Assembly (NCBI RefSeq): GCF_002399615.1
Contig: NZ_DHDZ01000032.1
Span: forward strand, 11,242 to 65,827
Length of the DNA: 54,586 bases
DNA from: Pedobacter sp. UBA4863
Lineage (GTDB): Bacteria > Bacteroidota > Bacteroidia > Sphingobacteriales > Sphingobacteriaceae
Direction of reading: 5' to 3'
Below are positions 26,378 through 33,410 of the stretch, in pieces. Position 1 is the first letter of the stretch, and every line of letters starts with the position of its first letter. Below the pieces are notes generated by a model, which was given only the letters and a program-made list of their open reading frames with translations, had not been told where the DNA came from and ran no database searches. The position numbers and the translations under genes were made by a program.

Positions 26378-26385
26378 CAAAGGTA
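26378..26385 (-). promoter_or_regulatory. -7 box directly before engB (leaderless candidate)
   Basis: TACCTTTG on the minus strand matches TAnnTTTG and is separated from the engB ATG by only 4 bases. Confidence 0.5.
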
Positions 26386-26492
26386 AGCATTGACGCTGTA
26401 AGGTGCTAAGGTTTCCATGTTTAAATATTGTTTAATGCCTTTTGTCGTTTAACTTTACAATATTTCAACCTTTCAACATTAAAACTTTAGCC

Positions 26493-26500
26493 TATCTTTG
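26493..26500 (+). promoter_or_regulatory. -7 box directly before menG/ubiE (leaderless candidate)
   Basis: TATCTTTG matches TAnnTTTG and ends 6 bases before the ATG at 26507. A TTTC at 26471-26474 is an imperfect -33 candidate with 18-base spacing. Confidence 0.5.
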
Positions 26501-26506
26501 TCGAGC

Positions 26507-27235
26507 ATGAATCCACAAATTACTCCGTACTCTAGCGCCGAAACTAAGAAAGAGCAAGTAGCCAGTATGTTCAATAATATTTCAGGTACTTACGATTTTC
26601 TTAATCACTTTTTGTCTTTAGGAATTGATATTATTTGGCGTAAAAAAGCCATAAAAGAGCTTTTGTCAGCCAATCCGCAAAAAATATTAGATGTAGCTAC
26701 TGGAACCGGAGACTTTGCTTTCGAATCGATCAAGTTATTAAAGCCTCAGCAAATTATAGGGGTAGATATTTCGGAAGGGATGTTGGAAGTAGCCAAGAAA
26801 AAGATTGCAGAACGAAACTTAGGTCACGTTTTTTCAGTACAAAAAGGAGATTCGGAAGGTTTGCCTTTTGAAGATAATACCTTTGATGCCATTACTGTAG
26901 CTTTTGGTGTGCGTAATTACGAAAATCTAGAAAAAGGATTGGCAGATATGTTTAGGGTACTTAAACCAGGTGGTAAAGTAGTGGTTCTAGAATTTTCTAA
27001 ACCTCGTGTTTTTCCAGTTAAACAGCTGTATCATTTCTATTTTAAGTATGCAACCCCATTTTTCGGCGGGCTATTTTCAAAGGATAAAAAAGCATATGCC
27101 TATTTAGAAGAATCGGTTCAGGCATTTCCTGATGGAAAGGACTTTACCTCGCTGATGGATAAAGTTGGCTACCAATATACCAAACACCGCTCTTTAACGT
27201 TTGGAATTAGTGCTATTTACACTGGTGTTAAATGA
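26507..27235 (+). CDS. menG: Demethylmenaquinone methyltransferase (UbiE/MenG)
   Basis: The enzyme methylates demethylmenaquinone in the last step of menaquinone synthesis, using S-adenosylmethionine. The ATG at 26507 gives 242 residues; a TTG three codons upstream lies inside the -7 box and is rejected. Family motifs are VASMFNNISGTYDFLNHFLSLGID, the SAM loop DVATGTGDFA, DAITVAFGVRNYE and MFRVLKPGGKVVVLEFS. UbiE enzymes serve ubiquinone or menaquinone; Bacteroidota use menaquinone. Its stop codon overlaps the porT start (ATGA), so the two are translationally coupled. Confidence 0.96.
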   Translation: MNPQITPYSSAETKKEQVASMFNNISGTYDFLNHFLSLGIDIIWRKKAIKELLSANPQKILDVATGTGDFAFESIKLLKPQQIIGVDISEGMLEVAKKKIAERNLGHVFSVQKGDSEGLPFEDNTFDAITVAFGVRNYENLEKGLADMFRVLKPGGKVVVLEFSKPRVFPVKQLYHFYFKYATPFFGGLFSKDKKAYAYLEESVQAFPDGKDFTSLMDKVGYQYTKHRSLTFGISAIYTGVK

Positions 27236-27993
27236 GGAAACCCCTATTACTAATTCTATTTTTTCTACTTGCATCACATACCAATATCAAAGCCCAAAAT
27301 TGGGGCGGCGGTATAGATCAGGAAAGTTTTAATTGGGGGTTTAGTTTTCAATATATTGCTTCCGAATTTAAGATAATTAGAAGTCCTAATTGGCAGGATG
27401 TCTTCTTGGATTACGAGCAAAATAATAGGCCTATAACTGATAAATTAAATGCCATTAATTCCCCACTTTCTACTGGGTTTGGGATCGGCTTTGTGGTTAA
27501 TCAACGTTTAAACAAAAATTTAGATTTAAGAAGTACACCAACATTAGTTTTTAATGATAGGTTGGTAGATTATCAGTATGAACTGCCGTCGCTCTATGTG
27601 CCAAACGATTTTACTGATGGTAAAACAAGACAAAAAATTGCTGCAACCATGGTAGAGTTTCCCTTGGGTGTCAAATTAAAATCTGAAAGAAGAAAAGACT
27701 TTAGGGCTTATTTACTTTTGGGGGCAAAATACTCCATAGATTTGGCTTCAGGAAAGAAAACAAACGATATGGATAAAGCGCTAATTTATAAAGTCCTTAA
27801 AAATAAAAAGAGTTTTGGGTCTTACGAAGCCGGAATTGGTTTCGATCTTTATTTCGAATATTTTAAAATGTCGCCAGAACTAAAAGTTTCACATTCTTTT
27901 GGTGATGTGCTAAAACATGAAAATCATCCGTTTGCTGCCCCAATTGACAAAGCCATTTTAAGAAATTTTACTTTCAGTTTGTTTTTTGAGTAA
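27232..27993 (+). CDS. porT: Type IX secretion component PorT
   Basis: The 253-residue protein has a signal peptide (ends near NIKAQ) and the PorT-type outer-membrane barrel fold: GGGIDQESFNWGFSFQYIASEFKI, YQYELPSLYVPND, and MVEFPLGVKLKSERRKDFRAYLLLGAKYSIDL, ending in an aromatic residue pair (FSLFFE). PorT is required for type IX secretion, where it is part of the periplasmic/outer-membrane machinery. It overlaps menG by 4 bases (ATGA). The menG-porT pairing is one I recall from other Bacteroidota, which supports the call. Confidence 0.9.
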   Translation: MRKPLLLILFFLLASHTNIKAQNWGGGIDQESFNWGFSFQYIASEFKIIRSPNWQDVFLDYEQNNRPITDKLNAINSPLSTGFGIGFVVNQRLNKNLDLRSTPTLVFNDRLVDYQYELPSLYVPNDFTDGKTRQKIAATMVEFPLGVKLKSERRKDFRAYLLLGAKYSIDLASGKKTNDMDKALIYKVLKNKKSFGSYEAGIGFDLYFEYFKMSPELKVSHSFGDVLKHENHPFAAPIDKAILRNFTFSLFFE

Positions 27994-28013
27994 TCGGCTT
28001 CTAAGAAAAAGCA

Positions 28014-28021
28014 TAACTTTG
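28014..28021 (+). promoter_or_regulatory. -7 box of the SDR gene
   Basis: TAACTTTG matches TAnnTTTG and ends 22 bases before the ATG at 28044. Confidence 0.45.
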
Positions 28022-28043
28022 CGTTAAAATACTAAGAAAACTG

Positions 28044-28802
28044 ATGGCCAAAATCGCATTAATTACAGGAGCAACCTCGGGCATTGGAGCGGCAACGGCA
28101 AATACGTTTGCAGCACAAGGCTATGATTTGATTTTGATTGCTAGAAGAGAAAATCTTTTGGAAACTCATGCTCAGCAACTTATTGATCAATATGGTGTAA
28201 AAGTGAAGAAGATACAAGCTGATGTTAGGGATAAGGAGAACATCAACTATGTGCTAACAACTTTGCCTGCCGAGTGGAAAAACGTAGCTGTGCTAGTGAA
28301 CAATGCCGGCTTAAGCCAAGGGTTGGATCCGATAGATAAAGGAGATACAGACGATTGGGATACCATGATTGACACCAACGTAAAAGGACTATTGTATGTT
28401 ACCAAAGTGGTTTCGGGATGGATGGTGGAAAGAAAGCAAGGTCATATTATCAATATTGGTTCTATTGCCGGTAAAGAGGTTTATCCTAACGGAAACGTGT
28501 ATTGTGCTACCAAACATGCGGTAGATGCGCTTAGTAAAGGCATGCGTGCAGATCTTTTGCCTTATGGTATTAAGGTAACTGCTATACATCCTGGAATGGT
28601 AGAAACAGAATTTTCTATTGTACGTTTTAAGGGCGACGAAAATAGGGCTAAAAAAGTGTACGATGGTTTGGAACCTTTAATTGCGCAAGACATAGCCGAT
28701 GCCATTTGGTATGCCGCAAGTAGGCCAGCCCATGTAAACATTAACGATATGCTAATTATGCCTACGGCACAAGCTACGGGTACATTGGTAAAAAGAGATT
28801 AA
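28044..28802 (+). CDS. Short-chain dehydrogenase/reductase (YdfG-like)
   Basis: The 252-residue SDR has the cofactor loop TGATSGIG (7-14 region), an Arg after the second strand (IARREN) favouring NADP(H), the NNAG motif, and the catalytic Ser (INIGSIAG) with YCATK. The sequence around these motifs resembles YdfG, an NADP-dependent 3-hydroxy acid / serine dehydrogenase; the real substrate is unknown. It is followed by a stem-forming gap (28803-28886) and then yqeY. Confidence 0.93.
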   Translation: MAKIALITGATSGIGAATANTFAAQGYDLILIARRENLLETHAQQLIDQYGVKVKKIQADVRDKENINYVLTTLPAEWKNVAVLVNNAGLSQGLDPIDKGDTDDWDTMIDTNVKGLLYVTKVVSGWMVERKQGHIINIGSIAGKEVYPNGNVYCATKHAVDALSKGMRADLLPYGIKVTAIHPGMVETEFSIVRFKGDENRAKKVYDGLEPLIAQDIADAIWYAASRPAHVNINDMLIMPTAQATGTLVKRD

Positions 28803-28807
28803 GGCGT

Positions 28808-28858
28808 TTAATCGTTTAAATCGTTAATTTCGTTAACATGGTACCGAAAAACGATTAA
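28808..28858. repeat. Intergenic inverted repeat, copy 1 of a possible short family
   Basis: TTAATCGTTT (28808-28817) is the exact reverse complement of AAACGATTAA (28849-28858), with GTTAAC near the middle. A similar arrangement (AATCGTTTA, GTTAAC, CGAA, AAACGATT) recurs at 51021-51077. Confidence 0.5.
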
Positions 28859-28886
28859 CCAATTTGTACAGTTAACTACATTAATT

Positions 28887-29333
28887 ATGATATCAACAAA
28901 TATAGATCAAGAAATAAAACAAGCCATGTTGGCTAAAGACCAAGTAAAATTAAGAGGGCTTAGGGCAATAAAGGCTGCACTACTATTGGCAAAAACAGAA
29001 AAAGGCCAAACAGAAGAGCTTAATGAAGATACTGAAATAAAAATTTTACAAAAGTTAGTTAAACAGCGTAAAGAGTCGGCAGATATTTATAAAACGCAGG
29101 GCAGAACAGATCTTTATCAAATAGAACAAGAAGAGATAGATGTAATTTCTCAATTTTTACCAAAACAATTGGAAAGAGCAGAAATAGAGGTGATTATTGC
29201 TAAAATTATTGCCGAAAATGGAGCTGCATCTATTAAAGATATGGGCAAAATAATGGGCTTAGCTAATAAAGAATTGGCAGGTAAAGCCGAAGGTAAATTA
29301 ATAGGCGAAATTATAAAAAGCCAGTTAGCTTAG
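28887..29333 (+). CDS. yqeY: GatB/YqeY domain protein
   Basis: The 148-residue protein is a stand-alone YqeY domain, like the tail of GatB. It begins with a helical part (INTDIDQEIKQAMLAKDQVKLRGLRAIKAAL-like, with LRGLRAIKAALL) and ends in the small three-helix unit (GAASIKDMGKIMGLANKELAGKAEG). It may bind tRNA; its role outside amidotransferase is not settled. It is flanked by gaps of 84 and 112 bases, so it is likely transcribed alone. Confidence 0.93.
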   Translation: MISTNIDQEIKQAMLAKDQVKLRGLRAIKAALLLAKTEKGQTEELNEDTEIKILQKLVKQRKESADIYKTQGRTDLYQIEQEEIDVISQFLPKQLERAEIEVIIAKIIAENGAASIKDMGKIMGLANKELAGKAEGKLIGEIIKSQLA

Positions 29334-29445
29334 TTTTTTTAATAACAGATTTCACCATAGGATTTTAAAAATATTATATTAATTCCTATTAATTACAATT
29401 ACTCTGCTAACTTAGCATATAGCTAAAACATACACATAAATATTT

Positions 29446-30210
29446 ATGAATTTTGAAGTAATAGAACAAGAAGGGTTTAAGTATATAGAGGTTGGAGAAG
29501 GAGAGCCTTTGGTGTTGCTTCATGGCTTAATGGGAGAGTTGAGTAATTGGGAGCATACTTTAAACACTTTTAAGTCCAGGTACAGGGTTATTGTTCCAAT
29601 TTTACCTATTTACGAGCTGCCCATATTAACCTTGGGTGTAAAAAGCCTCTCGAAATATATCCATCGTTTTCTCAAGTTTAAAAAATTAAGCCAAGTGGTT
29701 TTAATTGGTAACTCTTTGGGGGGGCATGTAGGCTTGGTATTTACAGTAGCTCATCAAGAGTTTGTAAAAGCATTGGTGTTAACAGGCAGTTCTGGCCTGT
29801 ACGAAAACGCTTTTGGAGGTTCTTTTCCTAAAAGAGAAAACTACGATTTTATTAAAGAGAAGGTAGAGTTTACCTTTTATGACCCCGCAACAGCTACTAA
29901 AGAATTGGTTGATGAAGTGTTTAAGACAGTGAACGACCGTTCTAGGGTAATTAGAATATTGGCCTTGGCTAAATCGGCAATTAGGCACAATATGGCTAAA
30001 GAGCTTAAAAAAATTACTATCCCGGTATCTTTAATATGGGGGAAACAAGATAAGATTACTCCCCCAGACGTAGCAACAGAATTTCACGAGCTATTACCAA
30101 ACTCTGAACTAAACTGGGTTGATAAATGCGGTCATGCGCCAATGATGGAACAACCAGAAATATTTAACAATTACCTAGAGAAATTTTTGGATAGGATTTT
30201 GCTGAAATAG
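29446..30210 (+). CDS. Alpha/beta hydrolase
   Basis: The 254-residue cytosolic protein has the hydrolase fold with HGLMGELSNW (oxyanion side), nucleophile elbow GNSLGG (Ser around 87), a late Asp (WGKQDKITP) and the catalytic His in CGHAPMMEQPE. The triad appears complete. The substrate is unknown. It leads the co-directional cluster with the CBS protein, nadK, uppS and bamA; this position is common in Sphingobacteriaceae-like genomes as far as I recall. Confidence 0.93.
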   Translation: MNFEVIEQEGFKYIEVGEGEPLVLLHGLMGELSNWEHTLNTFKSRYRVIVPILPIYELPILTLGVKSLSKYIHRFLKFKKLSQVVLIGNSLGGHVGLVFTVAHQEFVKALVLTGSSGLYENAFGGSFPKRENYDFIKEKVEFTFYDPATATKELVDEVFKTVNDRSRVIRILALAKSAIRHNMAKELKKITIPVSLIWGKQDKITPPDVATEFHELLPNSELNWVDKCGHAPMMEQPEIFNNYLEKFLDRILLK

Positions 30211-30238
30211 CTTAACACCTGTTAACTGGAAACAAAAA

Positions 30239-30901
30239 ATGCTAGCAGAAAAACTCATATCAAACAAAATACCGCCATTGCGTACTTCTGATACCGTTGG
30301 GAATGCCTTGGAACGTATGAACGAGTTTAAACTGTACCATTTGCCCATTGTAAATGAAACGCAATACTTGGGCATAGTAGCAGAAGAAGAGCTAATGGAA
30401 GCCAGAAGCCAAGACACAGCTATCGGTGCACTGCCATTGGCATTGCTAAACTCGTTTACTTACGCCAATGCCCATATCTATGAAGTAATTAGGCTGTTTA
30501 GCGAATTTCAATTATCAATAGTACCAGTGCTAGATCAGCATAAAAACTATTTGGGCATGGTTTCAATTAACAATGTGCTTAGCTGTACTGCTAACCTGTA
30601 CGCTGTAAACGAACCAGGAGGTATTATTGTACTTAACATTAATAACAGAAACAACTCCTTGGCACACATGTCGCAAATTGTAGAAGCAGACAATGCGCAA
30701 ATACTTTCTTCTTATGTTAGTTCATCTCCAAGCGCTACAAGATTAGAAGTAACCTTAAAAATTAATAAACTAGATCTTTCTGGTATTGTAGCGTCGTTTG
30801 AACGCTACGATTATGAAGTAAAAGCTGTATATAATAACAGCAATAATAACGACGATTCGATGGATAGATTCAACTCTTTCATGAATTACTTAAATGTATA
30901 A
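30239..30901 (+). CDS. CBS-domain pair protein
   Basis: The 220-residue protein contains two CBS domains (about 1-60 and 75-130: KIPPLRTSDTVGNALERMNEFKLYHLPIV and IYEVIRLFSEFQLSIVPVLDQHKNYLGMVS), which usually bind adenine nucleotides. The remaining C-terminal half (about 135-210) resembles an ACT-like fold. It lies 8 bases upstream of nadK and may sense adenylate state for that enzyme; that is inference. Confidence 0.88.
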   Translation: MLAEKLISNKIPPLRTSDTVGNALERMNEFKLYHLPIVNETQYLGIVAEEELMEARSQDTAIGALPLALLNSFTYANAHIYEVIRLFSEFQLSIVPVLDQHKNYLGMVSINNVLSCTANLYAVNEPGGIIVLNINNRNNSLAHMSQIVEADNAQILSSYVSSSPSATRLEVTLKINKLDLSGIVASFERYDYEVKAVYNNSNNNDDSMDRFNSFMNYLNV

Positions 30902-30909
30902 TTTCCTGC

Positions 30910-31791
30910 ATGAAAATAGCCCTATACGGTAGAGATTTTAACGACAGCGTGTTGCCTTTTGTACAAGAAGTATTCGATGTTTTGGCAGCAAACAAAATAG
31001 AGATTACCGTTTATCAGAAATTTTTCGATTTCATTAAAAATAAATTAGTTCTACCCACTCAAATTTCTATATTTTCTGACCACAACGAGCTATTAAGCAA
31101 AGCCGATATATTATTAAGCTTAGGTGGCGATGGTACGCTGCTAGATACGTTGGCGCTAGTAAGAGATTCGCAAATTCCAGTAGTGGGAATAAACTTTGGC
31201 CGATTGGGTTTCTTGGCAAGTATCAATAAATCTGAAATTAACGACGCTATTGAAGCTTTGATCCATGGAGAGTACTCTATAGATAAACGCAGTTTACTTA
31301 GCATAAAATCTCAAACAGGCTTGTTTGGCGATGAGAATTTTGCATTAAACGATATTACCATCCATAGAAGAGATGATTCTGCCATGATGATTATTCATGC
31401 CTACATGAATGGCGAATTTGTAAACTCTTATTGGGCAGATGGGTTAATTATTGCCACGCCTACAGGTTCTACCGCTTATTCTTTAAGCTGCGGTGGCCCA
31501 ATTATCCTGCCTACAGCACAAAACTTTGTAATTACACCTGTTGCCCCGCATAACTTAAATGTAAGGCCTATAATTGTGCCAGACAATGTTGAGCTTGCTT
31601 TTGAAGTAGAAGCACGGAGTACCAAGTTCTTACTTACCTGCGATTCGAGGACAGAAACGGTAGATCGAAGTGTGAAAATTAGCATCAGTAAAGCGAAATT
31701 TAATATCAATCTTATCCGCCTTAACAATGAAACGTTTCTAACTACGTTAAGGAATAAATTGCTTTGGGGTATAGATACCCGTAATTATTAG
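30910..31791 (+). CDS. nadK: NAD kinase
   Basis: NAD kinase makes NADP+ from NAD+ and ATP. The 293-residue protein has the active-site motif SLGGDGTLLDT, then GINFGRLGFLA, NDITIHR, and the glycine-rich TPTGSTAYSLSCGGPI, all standard for the family. It is 8 bases after the CBS gene and 1 base before the DUF6089 gene, so it is in the middle of an operon. Confidence 0.97.
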   Translation: MKIALYGRDFNDSVLPFVQEVFDVLAANKIEITVYQKFFDFIKNKLVLPTQISIFSDHNELLSKADILLSLGGDGTLLDTLALVRDSQIPVVGINFGRLGFLASINKSEINDAIEALIHGEYSIDKRSLLSIKSQTGLFGDENFALNDITIHRRDDSAMMIIHAYMNGEFVNSYWADGLIIATPTGSTAYSLSCGGPIILPTAQNFVITPVAPHNLNVRPIIVPDNVELAFEVEARSTKFLLTCDSRTETVDRSVKISISKAKFNINLIRLNNETFLTTLRNKLLWGIDTRNY

Positions 31792-31792
31792 G

Positions 31793-32581
31793 ATGAGTTA
31801 TAAGAAAACGTTGCTAGCTTTTGTTTTAAGTTCGTTTTTTGCCAGTAAAGCCAGTGCCCAAACTTGGGAGTTAGGCGTACAGGCAGGCGGAGCTGGTTAT
31901 ATGGGCGATCTCAACCCCACAAATCCTGTGAAAATTAGCGGTTTGGCGTTTGGTGGTTTTATTAAAGCCAATTTCGATCCTTATTGGGCATTATCTTTTA
32001 ATTATAACAACGGAAAAATAAAAGCTGATGATGCAAAATCAACCTATGCGCAATTTAGAGAACGTAACCTAAGCTTTAGTAATAACCTGCACGAGTTAAG
32101 TTTTTTGTTAGATTTTAATTTCTTCGATTATTTTTCGGGTGGGGGATATGCAAGCTTTACGCCCTATTTATATACCGGCGTAGGAGCAGTGCTGTTTAAT
32201 CCAAAAGCAAAATATCAAGATAATACCTATAAATTGGCACAATATGATACCGAAGGTGTAGATTATCAAACCTCTGCTTTAACGGTTCCTTTTGGTGCAG
32301 GAGTGAAATATAATTTTAAAACCAATTGGACCATAATGGGCAATATTGGCTATAGAAATGCCCATACCGATTATTTAGATGATGTAAGCGGAACTTATAT
32401 AGATCCGGCACAATATGATGCACAACCGTCTGTTCGTCAAATACAGATGGTGCTGTCAGACAGATCGGCTACGAAAATAGGTGCTCCCGGCACTCAGCGA
32501 GGAGATTTTAGAAAAAGAGATACTTATATGTTTGTAGGTATTGGCATAACTTATACCTTTGTGAGCCAAAAGTGCTTTTAA
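31793..32581 (+). CDS. DUF6089 family outer-membrane protein
   Basis: The 262-residue protein has a signal peptide ending at SKASAQ and an OmpA-type eight-stranded barrel pattern: WELGVQAGGAGYMGDLNP, then WALSFNYNNGKIKADD, PFGAGVKYNFKTNWTIMGNIGYR, and a final MFVGIGITYTFV strand. It matches what is annotated as DUF6089 in Bacteroidota. Its function is unknown. The ATG is one base after the nadK stop codon, so the two are coupled. Confidence 0.87.
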   Translation: MSYKKTLLAFVLSSFFASKASAQTWELGVQAGGAGYMGDLNPTNPVKISGLAFGGFIKANFDPYWALSFNYNNGKIKADDAKSTYAQFRERNLSFSNNLHELSFLLDFNFFDYFSGGGYASFTPYLYTGVGAVLFNPKAKYQDNTYKLAQYDTEGVDYQTSALTVPFGAGVKYNFKTNWTIMGNIGYRNAHTDYLDDVSGTYIDPAQYDAQPSVRQIQMVLSDRSATKIGAPGTQRGDFRKRDTYMFVGIGITYTFVSQKCF

Positions 32582-32606
32582 CTTTTAAACGCCTCAAAAA
32601 CAGTAC

Positions 32607-33347
32607 ATGGATTTTAAAGATCAAATAGATATTAACCGTTTACCAGAGCATATTGCCATTATTATGGACGGTAATGGGCGATGGGCAAAAAACCAAGGGA
32701 AATTTAGGGTTTTTGGGCACGAAAGTGGTGTGCTTTCTGTAAAAGATATTGTAGAGGGATGCGTAGAAATAGGAATTAAATATCTTACTGTTTATGCTTT
32801 TTCTACCGAAAACTGGAACCGCCCAATTGATGAGGTAAATGCCCTAATGGAATTGCTAATTTCTACCATTAACCAAGAAGCAGAAACGCTTAACAAAAAT
32901 AACATTAGGTTAAATGCCATTGGAGATTTAAAATCTCTTCCTCAAAAATGTATTGACGATTTAGCCAATGCCATGGAAAAGACCAAAGCAAACACCAAAT
33001 GCACCTTAACACTTGCCCTTAGTTACAGCGCAAAATGGGAAATTGTTGAAGCTGCAAAGCAATTGGCCCAACAGGTAAAAAACGGAGAAATCAATATCGA
33101 CCAAATAGATGAGCAACTTTTTGCAGCTCAGCTTACTACTAAAAATATTCCAGACCCAGAGTTAATGATACGTACCAGCGGAGAAAATCGTATCAGTAAT
33201 TACCTTTTGTGGCAAATGGCCTATACAGAATTATATTTTACCGAAATACTATGGCCCGATTTTAGAAGAGAACATCTTTACGAGGCAATAGTAGATTATC
33301 AAAAACGCGAACGTCGCTTTGGCAAAATTAGTGAGCAATTGAACTAA
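32607..33347 (+). CDS. uppS: Isoprenyl transferase (undecaprenyl diphosphate synthase)
   Basis: UppS extends farnesyl diphosphate with eight cis isoprene units to give the lipid carrier for peptidoglycan and O-antigen. The 246-residue protein shows all family marks: IIMDGNGRWAKNQG (catalytic Asp), GVLSVKDIVE, YAFSTENWNRP, and MIRTSGENRISNYLLWQMAYTELYF. The end of the reaction is in the cytosol/inner membrane. It is followed after 63 bases by bamA. Confidence 0.98.
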   Translation: MDFKDQIDINRLPEHIAIIMDGNGRWAKNQGKFRVFGHESGVLSVKDIVEGCVEIGIKYLTVYAFSTENWNRPIDEVNALMELLISTINQEAETLNKNNIRLNAIGDLKSLPQKCIDDLANAMEKTKANTKCTLTLALSYSAKWEIVEAAKQLAQQVKNGEINIDQIDEQLFAAQLTTKNIPDPELMIRTSGENRISNYLLWQMAYTELYFTEILWPDFRREHLYEAIVDYQKRERRFGKISEQLN

Positions 33348-33410
33348 TTTTTCTTTTAACACTTTTTAACATGAGTTTAAATTAACTTAGCAACGTTTTT
33401 TAGATTGTAA

